8,188 bases of DNA from Eubacterium sp. (GCA_022776205.1 JALFIK010000153.1:1-8188), one strand, 5' to 3'. Counted from the stretch's first letter, positions 1-6,657 are shown. Notes: generated by a model not told the origin, from the letters alone. Program-made: numbers and translations.

Positions 1-30
1 AAAGTTTTAAAACTGGAGGGCTCAGAATGA
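1..30 (+). CDS. spoIIIAG: SpoIIIAG, C-terminal tail only (stage III sporulation protein AG)
   Basis: Reading from base 1, the window opens in a frame that encodes KVLKLEGSE and then stops at TGA (28-30). This stop overlaps the spoIIIAH start as ATGA, a usual sign of translational coupling within an operon. SpoIIIAG is the usual gene directly before spoIIIAH, and a short tail of a beta-strand followed by a few polar residues fits that family's C-terminus. SpoIIIAG forms a ring in the channel complex linking mother cell and forespore. Only nine residues are visible, so the identification rests mostly on gene order and the coupled overlap. Confidence 0.65.
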   Translation, partial: KVLKLEGSE

Positions 31-662
31 AAAAAATATTTAAAAAGAATCAGATTGCAATTACTTCTCTGGCAATTTTAATTGCTGTGGCCGGTTACCT
101 AAATTTTACAGACCAGAGTAAGCAAAAAACTTCAGAAAATAATAAGAGGAATTCCGTAGAGACCATCGATACCATGGACATTTCAGACGGTGATATGCTT
201 TCCAAAGAAAAAGGGGCGGATGTCTCAGAAAAGGATAAAGATAAAATCACTGCAGAAAGTACAGAAAGCATTGGAAATGCCGTCCTGACTCAGGCACAGG
301 TGGAAGAATATGTTGCCGGAGCAAAGATGGAGCGGGAGCAGACCCAGTCAAAGGCCAAAGAGTCATTGAATGAAATCATAAACAATAAATCAGTGACAGA
401 AGATGCGAAAAAAGAGGCAATTGATCAGCTTACAGAACTTACTGATCTTATGGAAAAAGAATCGGCGACAGAACAGCTTCTTGCCTCTAAGGGTTTTGAA
501 AATGCTGTGGTCTCCATCGGCAATGATTCAGTGGACGTTGTGCTTAACTACGATGAACTAACTGAAGCGGACCGGGCGCAGATTGAAGATATTGTTACAA
601 GAAAAACCGGGCGCAGTGTCAGTCAGATTGTAATCAGTAAAATGCAGATGACAGAAAGTTAA
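27..662 (+). CDS. spoIIIAH: SpoIIIAH, stage III sporulation protein AH
   Basis: The 211-residue protein has a short basic N-terminus, one membrane segment (about residues 9-25), a long charged low-complexity linker (about 29-85), a helical stretch (about 90-145), and a C-terminal domain (about 150-205) with the SpoIIIAH signatures LLASKGFENAVVSI, VDVVLNYDELT and QIEDIV. SpoIIIAH is a mother-cell protein whose extracellular ring-building (YscJ/FliF-like) domain binds forespore SpoIIQ in Bacillus, forming the feeding-tube channel of the engulfed forespore. Length is close to the usual ~200-220 residues. The start is supported by GGAGGG at 15-20, six bases before the ATG, and by the 4-base overlap with the preceding spoIIIAG stop. 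As the last gene of the spoIIIA operon it is expected to be under SigE control, but that promoter lies outside the window. No hairpin terminator is evident after it. Confidence 0.93.
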   Translation: MKKIFKKNQIAITSLAILIAVAGYLNFTDQSKQKTSENNKRNSVETIDTMDISDGDMLSKEKGADVSEKDKDKITAESTESIGNAVLTQAQVEEYVAGAKMEREQTQSKAKESLNEIINNKSVTEDAKKEAIDQLTELTDLMEKESATEQLLASKGFENAVVSIGNDSVDVVLNYDELTEADRAQIEDIVTRKTGRSVSQIVISKMQMTES

Positions 663-676
663 AAATATGGTATAAT
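648..676 (+). promoter_or_regulatory. Sigma-A type promoter with extended -10 for the chorismate mutase-shikimate kinase gene
   Basis: ATGACA (648-653, five of six bases of the -35 consensus) is followed by a 17-base spacer and a perfect TATAAT (671-676). TGG directly before it gives the TGnTATAAT extended -10. The -35 lies in the last codons of spoIIIAH and the -10 just after its stop. A start near 683 would give a leader of about 50 bases before the ATG at 735. This would let the aromatic gene be transcribed in vegetative cells independently of the sporulation operon. Seen by eye; not tested. Confidence 0.7.
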
Positions 677-734
677 GTAATAGTTTAAATCATTAATGTG
701 ATAAATATACTACCCGAAAAAGGAGACCGAACTT

Positions 735-1508
735 ATGAACGAACTTGAGTTGTTACGAGAAGAACTTTTGTCCTGTGACGACAGGCTGGCAGATGCCTTA
801 ATTGATCGTTTTGTTGTCGTGGAAAAGATCATGGCCTACAAAGAACAAAATGGAATTAATATTTTACAGCCATCGCAGGAAGAACGTCAGAAATATAAAC
901 TAAATCAGAAACTGGATGGAAATGTTCATAAAAAAGAGATTGATGATATTTATGAGAGAGTTTTATATAACAGCAAGAAGATTCAGGGAAGAAAACTTTT
1001 TAACTATAACATTGTCCTGATTGGATTCATGGGGGCAGGCAAAAGCACGATTTCCGCATATCTGAAAAATGCTTTTGCCATGGATGTGGTAGAGATGGAT
1101 CAGGTGATTGCGCGGCAGCAGGGAATGAGCATCTCGGAAATTTTTGAAACATATGGAGAAGAATATTTCCGAAATCTGGAAACTCAGCTCCTGATCGATA
1201 TGCAGTCAAAACAAAATGTAATTATTTCCTGCGGAGGCGGAGTTGCCATGCGGGAAAGGAATGTAAAAGAAATGAAAAAAAACGGGAAAGTCGTTCTCCT
1301 AACGGCAGATCCGCAGACCATTTTGGAACGGGTGAAAGACAGTGATGAGCGCCCATTATTAAATGGTAATAAAAATGTGGAATTTATCAGCAACCTTATG
1401 GAACAACGCAGGGAAAAATATGAGGCGGCCGCTGATATCATTATTCAAACAGATGGAAAGAAGGTTCTTGATATCTGTGAGGAAATTATTCAGAAGCTGC
1501 GCAGTTAA
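735..1508 (+). CDS. aroK: Bifunctional chorismate mutase (AroQ type) / shikimate kinase
   Basis: The 257-residue protein has two domains. Residues 1-~85 are an all-helical AroQ-type chorismate mutase (chorismate to prephenate): LREELLSCDDRL, then R25, K36 and ILQPSQEER, ending near Q84, the expected position of the catalytic glutamine. Residues ~92-257 are a shikimate kinase (shikimate + ATP to shikimate 3-phosphate): Walker A GFMGAGKST (97-105), the shikimate-binding Asp in VEMDQ (D122), FRNLE (R146), the CGGGV loop (166-170), the lid arginine in ERPLL (R206), and RREKYEAAAD near the end. Both halves look complete, for cytosolic aromatic amino acid synthesis. The start has AGGAG (721-725) nine bases upstream. 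It stands alone between its own promoter and a terminator. The two activities are not consecutive: EPSP synthase and chorismate synthase act between them. Confidence is high for the kinase and slightly lower for the mutase. Confidence 0.92.
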   Translation: MNELELLREELLSCDDRLADALIDRFVVVEKIMAYKEQNGINILQPSQEERQKYKLNQKLDGNVHKKEIDDIYERVLYNSKKIQGRKLFNYNIVLIGFMGAGKSTISAYLKNAFAMDVVEMDQVIARQQGMSISEIFETYGEEYFRNLETQLLIDMQSKQNVIISCGGGVAMRERNVKEMKKNGKVVLLTADPQTILERVKDSDERPLLNGNKNVEFISNLMEQRREKYEAAADIIIQTDGKKVLDICEEIIQKLRS

Positions 1509-1510
1509 GG

Positions 1511-1544
1511 AAAATCGCAGGGGTAAATTACTCCTGCGATTTTT
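1511..1544 (+). terminator. Intrinsic terminator after the shikimate kinase fusion, probably bidirectional
   Basis: An 11-bp perfect inverted repeat pairs AAAATCGCAGG (1511-1521) with CCTGCGATTTT (1533-1543), and more pairing is possible inward. A T-run (1540-1544) follows the GC core on the plus strand. Because the left arm begins with AAAA, the minus-strand transcript also ends in a U-run. It may therefore serve the convergent flavoenzyme gene that ends at 1582, for which no other terminator is seen. The remaining bases 1545-1581 are AT-rich with no recognised feature. Confidence 0.85.
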
Positions 1545-1581
1545 CTATATAATAATAAATTACACTGCGACGGGTAGATTA

Positions 1582-3582
1582 TTAGAGAAAATCGTGTTTG
1601 GCAAGAACATTGAGAATATTTCTGCCTTCTTCTGTACCTTCAATGATACGGCGGGCCCGTACACTATCTCCGATATTCATGATTTCCACATTGGTATCTT
1701 CAAATGCCTGACGGATATCATCAAGGATTGGTGCGTTCGCACGCATTCCCAGGCAGACAAAACCATAATCAAATGGCATTTCTTCTTCTTTTCCTTCCGG
1801 TGTTTTTACCAGGAAAGAATCTGGTCGTACTTCAAGCAGGGCGGTGTTCGGGCACTGCTTTACACCATACTTTTCCATCAGAGTAAAAGTGCCGACTTTA
1901 GAAACCGGATCAATGCCGTTTCCGATGACAGGCATCATTTCAACGATAGAAACTTCCGCTCCTTTGGGTGCGAAAAATTCTACAACATCAAGACCAACGG
2001 CACCACCGCCGATGACAACCACTTTTTTGCCCTTCAGATTGTCCGGGTATTCTGTAATATGCTCGATCATGTTTGTGATGGAAGATACCTTTCCACCGTA
2101 TTTATCAATATTTTCGTGAAGACCTTTGATCGGCGGAAGAAGAGGATTGGAGCCGGTAGCATTTACAATAATATCCGGATTCAGACTCTTAATCAGCTCA
2201 ATAGTTGCTTCCGTATTTTTAAAAATGAAAAGATTACGAAGTTTTTCTGCACGATGAATTTGATAATTTGGGAAATCCGATAACCGCTTCTTATCCGGAA
2301 TCTGGGAAATAATTGCAGCCAGCCCGCCAAGCTGTGGCCGTTTTTCAATAAGAAACGTCGTGCAGCCTACCTCTGCTGCTGTACAGGCAGCTTCCAGGCC
2401 GGAAGTACCTCCACCGATAACAACCACGTTGCATGGCCGCTTCACTTTTTGTTTTTTATAATCTTCTCCGGTGTTTACTGCCGGATTTACGGTACAGCGA
2501 ATCGGCCGGTTGATTCCAATTCGGTGACCGGCACACCCGATATTACATGAAATACATTTCCGGATATCGCATTCATCACCAAATTCTACCTTATTTACCC
2601 ATTCCGGATCGGCAATCAATCCCCGTCCGATACCAATGAAATCTGCATCGCCCCTTGCAAGAATATCTTCTGCGACCTGAGGATTACGGATATTTCCCAT
2701 TGTCATACATGGCTTTCCATAACGCTGTCTTACTGCTTTTGCCATGTAAGAACGCCATCCGTCCGGAAGATAATTGGCATCAATCTGATACTGAATGGAC
2801 CCATTTAATCCGCAGGAAACATCGAAAACATCCACTTCCTTTTCAAAATACTGCAAATAATCCAGACAATCGTCTAAAGTATTTCCTCCTTCTAAAAACT
2901 CATCTGCACTGATTCGTACAAAGATTGGGAAAAAAGGTCCGACCTGTTTTCTTACCTCCTCTATGACAAGCTTTGTAAATCGTGCCCGGTTTTCCGGCGT
3001 TCCGCCAAACTCATCGGTTCTGTCATTCGTGAGAGGGGAAAGGAACTGACTTAAAAGATAAGAATGCCCTGCGTGAATTTCGACTGCATCAAATCCGGCA
3101 ATCTGTGCTCTTTTCGCTGCCTCTCCATATTTCTTAACAATATGATAAATCTCTTCTTTTTTGAGAGGGCGGGGAATTTCGCCTCCTTTTTTCGATGGGA
3201 TATTTGAGGCAGATACGGGCTGCATATTGATACGGGCTGACTGGGCGGATGCTCCGGCGTGATTCAGCTGAATGGCAATACAGGTACCATGCTTGTGTAC
3301 AGATTCACATAATTTAAACAACCTCGGGAGATAATTATCCTGATCGATTCTCAGCTGTGTTGTACCGTTGGATCCCTGTGGGGAATCCACACTGGCATTT
3401 TCCACAATAATAAGACCTGTTCCTCCTTTGGCACGCTGTTCATAGTAATTGATGTGCAGAAAACTCATTTCACCATTCTGCTCTCCATAGTTCGTTCCCA
3501 TAGGGGTCATAACAATACGGTTTTTTACAGTCATGTTCTTTATTGTAATTGGTTCAAAAATATGTTTATATTTGCTTTTCAT
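1582..3582 (-). CDS. Old yellow enzyme-like NAD(P)H:flavin oxidoreductase (2,4-dienoyl-CoA reductase family, FMN/FAD/4Fe-4S)
   Basis: The 666-residue protein has the full domain order of E. coli FadH and bile-acid BaiCD-type enzymes. Residues ~1-335 form an FMN TIM barrel with TPMG (26-29), QLNHAG (105-110), the active-site region EIHAGHSYLLSQFLSP (H170, H173, Y175), NDRTDEFGG (186-194) and IGIGRGLIADPEW. A 4Fe-4S site follows at C343, C346, C350 and C363. Then comes a FAD domain with VVVIGGGTSG (386-395), and a nested NAD(P)H domain with VVVIGGGAVG (521-530) and IGDS near the end. Such enzymes reduce activated C=C bonds in anaerobes; the substrate here is unknown. An in-frame ATG lies five codons upstream (3597), but GGAGG falls inside those codons, eight bases before the ATG at 3582, so the shorter start is chosen. 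Its place beside quinate/shikimate genes and a LysR regulator suggests, as inference, a cyclic enoate such as 3-dehydroshikimate or a product of it. Confidence 0.9.
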   Translation of the reverse strand: MKSKYKHIFEPITIKNMTVKNRIVMTPMGTNYGEQNGEMSFLHINYYEQRAKGGTGLIIVENASVDSPQGSNGTTQLRIDQDNYLPRLFKLCESVHKHGTCIAIQLNHAGASAQSARINMQPVSASNIPSKKGGEIPRPLKKEEIYHIVKKYGEAAKRAQIAGFDAVEIHAGHSYLLSQFLSPLTNDRTDEFGGTPENRARFTKLVIEEVRKQVGPFFPIFVRISADEFLEGGNTLDDCLDYLQYFEKEVDVFDVSCGLNGSIQYQIDANYLPDGWRSYMAKAVRQRYGKPCMTMGNIRNPQVAEDILARGDADFIGIGRGLIADPEWVNKVEFGDECDIRKCISCNIGCAGHRIGINRPIRCTVNPAVNTGEDYKKQKVKRPCNVVVIGGGTSGLEAACTAAEVGCTTFLIEKRPQLGGLAAIISQIPDKKRLSDFPNYQIHRAEKLRNLFIFKNTEATIELIKSLNPDIIVNATGSNPLLPPIKGLHENIDKYGGKVSSITNMIEHITEYPDNLKGKKVVVIGGGAVGLDVVEFFAPKGAEVSIVEMMPVIGNGIDPVSKVGTFTLMEKYGVKQCPNTALLEVRPDSFLVKTPEGKEEEMPFDYGFVCLGMRANAPILDDIRQAFEDTNVEIMNIGDSVRARRIIEGTEEGRNILNVLAKHDFL

Positions 3583-3656
3583 TGATTTATCCTCCATAAA
3601 ACTAAAATAACCTATGGAAGATTGCTTAAAAACGATATGGGCTTTTGTTTAATAAT

Positions 3657-3685
3657 ATTATAGGACAGCCTAAGGCAGAAAACAA
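3657..3685 (-). promoter_or_regulatory. Promoter of the flavoenzyme gene, with dyad symmetry in and next to the -10
   Basis: On the minus strand TTGTTT (3685-3680) is separated by exactly 17 bases from a perfect TATAAT (3662-3657), upstream of the start at 3582. The -10 overlaps a 10-bp palindrome, ATAATATTAT. The spacer holds GCCTAAGGC (3668-3676), four-base arms around one base. These small dyads could be operator elements for a LysR-type or other regulator, but no clear T-N11-A box is singled out. The promoter is well supported by pattern; the operator idea is weak. Confidence 0.65.
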
Positions 3686-3700
3686 ATTGAAATAAAAGGC

Positions 3701-3729
3701 GGAATTGATAGAGGCAAACTATCAATTCC
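3701..3729 (-). terminator. Hairpin terminator downstream of the LysR-type gene
   Basis: A perfect 11-bp inverted repeat, GGAATTGATAG (3701-3711) and CTATCAATTCC (3719-3729), encloses a 7-base loop. On the minus strand it lies 19 bases beyond the LysR stop codon and is followed by CCTTTTATTTC, a moderate U-tract. It would separate the LysR transcript from the flavoenzyme gene, which has its own promoter immediately beyond. The AT-rich stem makes termination efficiency uncertain. Confidence 0.65.
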
Positions 3730-3748
3730 CAAAAGAGCATCTTTATTC

Positions 3749-4528
3749 TTAAATGGAAACGGTATTCTTTTTAACAAATTGGATAAATGCACGGATAACC
3801 GGAATCTGGTAATGATCTTTCAGGTAACCCATGTATACAGTATGGCCCAGATGAAGGTCCGCAAGAGGACGAATCTCCACATTGGCATGGGCAAGAGCAT
3901 CCACGCTGGCTACAAGACCTATTCCAAAATTTTCCGCTACAAGGGCTGCAATCGCATTTTCATCCGGGCATTCACACAGAATGTTTACAGACAGATTCTG
4001 ATCTTTATAAAACTGACTGGTAAAACGGCCAAGGCCGGAAAAGCGTTCATAGCCAATCAGAGGATAATTGGCAAGTTCGCCTGTCGGAACGGAAGACAAT
4101 TTCGTAAGAGGATGATTTTTAGGCATAATGACAACCATCTCCTGTTCCATAATTGGGGAAAAATGAATATCCGGTTCATTATCGCAAGCAGATCCGAATA
4201 TAATATCAAATTCATTACTTTTCAAGCCTTCAATCAGTTTTTTTGTGTAGGACTGATTAAACTGAAAAGTAATGTTTTTCCCCGCATTTTCATCGAGAAA
4301 AGAGCGGACAATATGCGGAATATAATGATTTGCAAGCGGATAGACATAAGCAATACTGATGTGTCCCTCACTGTTTGCCAGTTCATGCATTTTCTTTTCC
4401 GTGATTCTGATTTCGTCAAGAATCTTATTAACCTGGTCTAAAAAAACCCGCCCGGCTTTTGTAAGAACAATATTTCTACCCTGTTTTTCAAATAAAATAA
4501 TATGCAGTTCATCTTCAAGCAAAGCCAT
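3749..4528 (-). CDS. LysR-family transcriptional regulator, 5'-truncated (probably non-functional in DNA binding)
   Basis: The 259 residues contain the tail of the LysR winged HTH (MALLEDELHIILFEKQGR, then LTKAGRVFLDQ), the linker helix (~25-55), and a complete periplasmic-binding-protein-like effector domain (from about GHISIAYVYP, residue 55, to the end). Intact members have ~290-300 residues. Here helix 1 and most of the recognition helix region, about 30 residues, are missing. Reading upstream of the ATG in frame, codons for QPSLSRS (4549-4529) still match the family's SQPSLSRS motif, then an in-frame TGA (4558-4556) closes the frame. So the ATG at 4528 is internal, and it has no Shine-Dalgarno sequence. 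In Listeria the LysR protein QuiR activates shikimate-use genes in response to shikimate; by context this could be its counterpart. It is either a pseudogene or the product of a deletion or assembly error. The effector domain shows no internal frameshift. Confidence 0.85.
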   Translation of the reverse strand: MALLEDELHIILFEKQGRNIVLTKAGRVFLDQVNKILDEIRITEKKMHELANSEGHISIAYVYPLANHYIPHIVRSFLDENAGKNITFQFNQSYTKKLIEGLKSNEFDIIFGSACDNEPDIHFSPIMEQEMVVIMPKNHPLTKLSSVPTGELANYPLIGYERFSGLGRFTSQFYKDQNLSVNILCECPDENAIAALVAENFGIGLVASVDALAHANVEIRPLADLHLGHTVYMGYLKDHYQIPVIRAFIQFVKKNTVSI

Positions 4529-4560
4529 GGAACGGCTGAGACTCGGCTGGAGAAATCACC
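4529..4560 (+). promoter_or_regulatory. Compressed LysR/dehydrogenase junction carrying only the dehydrogenase ribosome binding site
   Basis: Only 32 bases separate the remaining LysR ATG (minus) from the dehydrogenase ATG (plus). GGAGA (4549-4553) sits seven bases before the plus-strand start and serves as its ribosome binding site. The rest, 4529-4549, still reads as LysR helix codons on the minus strand. No room remains for a divergent promoter and operator, and I see no convincing promoter for the dehydrogenase operon in the antisense strand of the LysR gene just upstream. The sequence GCCATGG (4524-4530) is mirrored by CCATGGC (4559-4565), so both start codons lie in a 7-bp inverted repeat. 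Confidence 0.6.
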
Positions 4561-5436
4561 ATGGCAGAAAGAATTACAGGACACACAGAACTGATTGGAT
4601 TAATGGCATATCCGATTCGTCATTCCAGCTCACCGGCAATGCACAATGAGGCTTTTGCATATCTTGGTCTCGATTATGCCTACCTGGCTTTTGAGGTAGA
4701 TAACGATACGTTAGAGGACGCGGTAAAGGGACTGCGGGCATTAAAAATGGTCGGCTCAAATGTTTCCATGCCGAACAAAACAGTTGTACATAAATATCTT
4801 GATGAATTATCACCGGCAGCAAAAATGTGCGGTGCGGTAAATACTATCGTAAATGATCATGGAAAATTAATCGGACATATTACCGACGGAATCGGTTATA
4901 TGCAGTCATTGAAAGATTATGATATTGACGTGATTGGAAAGAAAATGACCATTGCCGGAGCCGGCGGTGCAGCAACAGCAATTGAAATTCAGGCTGCCCT
5001 TGATGGAGTAAGAGAAATCTCCATCTTTAACAGAAAAGATAAGTTCTGGGATAATGCCGTTTCTACCGTAGAAAAAATCAACAGTTGTACCGATTGTACA
5101 GCAACTTTATATGATCTGGATGATCTTGACACTTTAAGAAGAGAAATTGAGGATTCTTATCTTTTCGCCAATGCAACAGGTGTTGGAATGAAACCTTTGG
5201 AAGGAAAAGCAGTGATTCCGGATACTTCTTTCTTAAGACCGGATTTGATTGTTACAGATACGGTATATGCTCCGGCGGAAACAGAACTTCTTCGTATGGC
5301 AAAAGAAGTAGGATGCAAATGTATGAACGGTTTTGGAATGATGTTATTCCAGGGGGCTGCTGCATTTAAGCTCTGGACCGGAAAGGAAATGCCGATCGAA
5401 CATATGAAAGAAGTTCTCGGAATTAAATACGAATAA
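4561..5436 (+). CDS. aroE: Shikimate/quinate dehydrogenase, YdiB-like
   Basis: The 291-residue protein belongs to the shikimate dehydrogenase family (3-dehydroshikimate to shikimate with NAD(P)H, reversible). Residues resemble E. coli YdiB, which also oxidises quinate, more than biosynthetic AroE: ELIGLMAYPIRHS, NVSMPNK, LSPAAKMCGAVNTIVND, VGMKPLE and a C-terminal LWTGKEMP. The substrate domain has HSSSP (21-25; Ser22 and Ser24 bind substrate), the catalytic K73, N94 and D109. The cofactor domain has GAGGAAT (133-139) and FNRKD (156-160), as in YdiB, which accepts NAD or NADP. The usual NTDG motif reads ITDG (I107), an unusual change beside the catalytic Asp. The start is fixed by GGAGA seven bases upstream and by good N-terminal alignment with YdiB. 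It is the first gene of an operon with the MFS carrier and dehydratase. Dehydrogenase identity is near certain; shikimate versus quinate preference is not decided. Confidence 0.93.
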   Translation: MAERITGHTELIGLMAYPIRHSSSPAMHNEAFAYLGLDYAYLAFEVDNDTLEDAVKGLRALKMVGSNVSMPNKTVVHKYLDELSPAAKMCGAVNTIVNDHGKLIGHITDGIGYMQSLKDYDIDVIGKKMTIAGAGGAATAIEIQAALDGVREISIFNRKDKFWDNAVSTVEKINSCTDCTATLYDLDDLDTLRREIEDSYLFANATGVGMKPLEGKAVIPDTSFLRPDLIVTDTVYAPAETELLRMAKEVGCKCMNGFGMMLFQGAAAFKLWTGKEMPIEHMKEVLGIKYE

Positions 5437-5462
5437 AAGAGAAGAGATTAGGAGAAGAAAAG

Positions 5463-6647
5463 ATGAATAAAAAATATATACCAAGTGCATTGATTTTATA
5501 TTTAAACTATTTTATCCATGGAATTGGCTGTTCACTTTTAAGTCAGCAGGTGGTAAAGGAAATGCTTGCAGAACAGTGGGGAGTGGGAGATGTTATGACG
5601 GTTACAGCAGTTGCTGCAGCCTTAGGACTTGGACGTCTGATTTCCCTTCCTTTTGCCGGTCCGCTGTCTGACAAACTCGGTCGCAGAATTTCTGTATTGA
5701 TTGGTGTGGCTTCCTATGTTATCTTTTTTGTAGGAATTGCATTCTCGCCAAATATGACGGTGGCTTATATTGCAGCCATATTAGGTGGTATTGCAAATTC
5801 TTTCCTGGATACTGCTACTTATCCGGCAGTATCAGAAATTATATATAAATATACCGGAATTGCCACCATGGGAATCAAATTTTTCATATCCATCGCACAG
5901 TTATTAATGCCATTTTTCTTAGGAATTGCAGCCGGAACCAGCATGTCCTATGCGGCTCTTCCTCTGGCAGCAGGTGTTGTGATTGCAATTCTTGGTGTCC
6001 TGGCAATTTTTGCACCATTACCGGCAGCCTCTGAAAGTGGAAAATCGGAATCATTTATAGATAACCTGAAAAATGCTCATTTTTCATTAGAAAGTGTTGC
6101 ACTGATTCTTATTGGTTTTACCAGTACAGCAACGTTCCAGCTCTGGTTAAACTGTGCGCAGACATTCGGAAAGGAAATTGCAGGAATCGCATCGGATAAA
6201 GTTTCCATTATGCAGACTTATTATTCTGCCGGAACCATGGTCGCTCTTATTGTGACAAGCCTTCTGATTACGAAATTTAAACAGGTTCGTTTTCTTGTAA
6301 TTTATCCGGCAATTTCTGTTGGGATGCTTGCACTCGTATATCTTTTTAAAACACCGTTTATTTGTTATCTGGGAGCTTTTGTGATTGGATATGCCGCAGC
6401 AGGTGGTGTATTACAAATGGCAACGGCAACAGTAAATGATCTGTTTCCGAAGATTAAGGGAACCATCACCAGCCTTGTCATGATTGCATCCAGTCTCTGT
6501 AATTATACCATACTGACAGCTGCCGCTAAAATGACATCCACTCAGGTTATTCTGATGAATATTGTGATCACGGTGATTGGTGTAGGTCTGGCAATTTTTG
6601 TTAATTTAAGATATGGAACCCTGCTTCAGAAAGCAGAAGAAAATTAG
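5463..6647 (+). CDS. MFS transporter, YdiN/YdiM-like, probable shikimate/quinate carrier
   Basis: The 394-residue protein is almost wholly hydrophobic with about twelve membrane segments. It has MFS motif A, GPLSDKLGRR (66-75), in the loop between segments 2 and 3, and a longer hydrophilic central loop (about 188-205, ESGKSESFIDNLKN) between the two six-helix halves. Length is typical for the family. AGGAG (5450-5454) lies eight bases before the ATG, and the gap to the dehydrogenase is 26 bases, so the two are co-transcribed. In E. coli an MFS gene (ydiN) precedes ydiB and aroD, and Listeria shikimate loci also carry MFS genes; on that context the substrate is likely a quinate- or shikimate-like acid. 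Transport direction and exact substrate cannot be read from the sequence. Its TAG stop overlaps the ribosome binding site of the next gene. Confidence 0.88.
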   Translation: MNKKYIPSALILYLNYFIHGIGCSLLSQQVVKEMLAEQWGVGDVMTVTAVAAALGLGRLISLPFAGPLSDKLGRRISVLIGVASYVIFFVGIAFSPNMTVAYIAAILGGIANSFLDTATYPAVSEIIYKYTGIATMGIKFFISIAQLLMPFFLGIAAGTSMSYAALPLAAGVVIAILGVLAIFAPLPAASESGKSESFIDNLKNAHFSLESVALILIGFTSTATFQLWLNCAQTFGKEIAGIASDKVSIMQTYYSAGTMVALIVTSLLITKFKQVRFLVIYPAISVGMLALVYLFKTPFICYLGAFVIGYAAAGGVLQMATATVNDLFPKIKGTITSLVMIASSLCNYTILTAAAKMTSTQVILMNIVITVIGVGLAIFVNLRYGTLLQKAEEN

Positions 6648-6657
6648 GAGGAGTAAT
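6646..6657 (+). promoter_or_regulatory. Ribosome binding site fixing the dehydratase start
   Basis: AGGAGG (6646-6651) overlaps the last two bases of the MFS stop codon and lies six bases before the ATG at 6658. An earlier in-frame ATG at 6613 lies inside the MFS gene and has no such site. The start at 6658 also makes the catalytic residues fall at the numbers used for the enteric enzyme. Confidence 0.85.

Noticed and set aside
1363..2283. Long plus-strand open frame of 306 codons overlapping the shikimate kinase end and the flavoenzyme gene
   Set aside because: It has no ribosome binding site, its translation is rich in Phe, Arg, Asn and His with no recognisable domain, and it lies antisense to a well-conserved flavoenzyme. 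It is a shadow frame.
3583..3597. Five-codon longer N-terminus for the flavoenzyme starting at 3597
   Set aside because: The GGAGG ribosome binding site for the ATG at 3582 lies within these codons, and the upstream ATG has no site of its own.
3598..3748. Possible small gene or regulatory RNA between the flavoenzyme and LysR genes
   Set aside because: The 150 bases are fully accounted for by a promoter and a terminator hairpin. No start codon with a ribosome binding site or further structure was found.
3779..4441. Plus-strand open frame of 220 codons opposite the LysR gene
   Set aside because: Composition is basic and low in recognisable motifs, while the minus strand carries a clear LysR effector domain.
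4529..4584. Single-base frameshift restoring the LysR N-terminus upstream of 4549
   Set aside because: Removing one C would give ISQPSLSRS, which fits the family motif, but further upstream all minus-strand frames are antisense to the dehydrogenase start and contain no LysR helix. A frameshift alone cannot explain the missing 30 residues.
6613..6657. Longer dehydratase starting at 6613 inside the MFS gene
   Set aside because: It lacks a ribosome binding site, adds a non-homologous basic stretch, and shifts active-site numbering away from the enteric enzyme; ATG 6658 has AGGAGG at ideal spacing.
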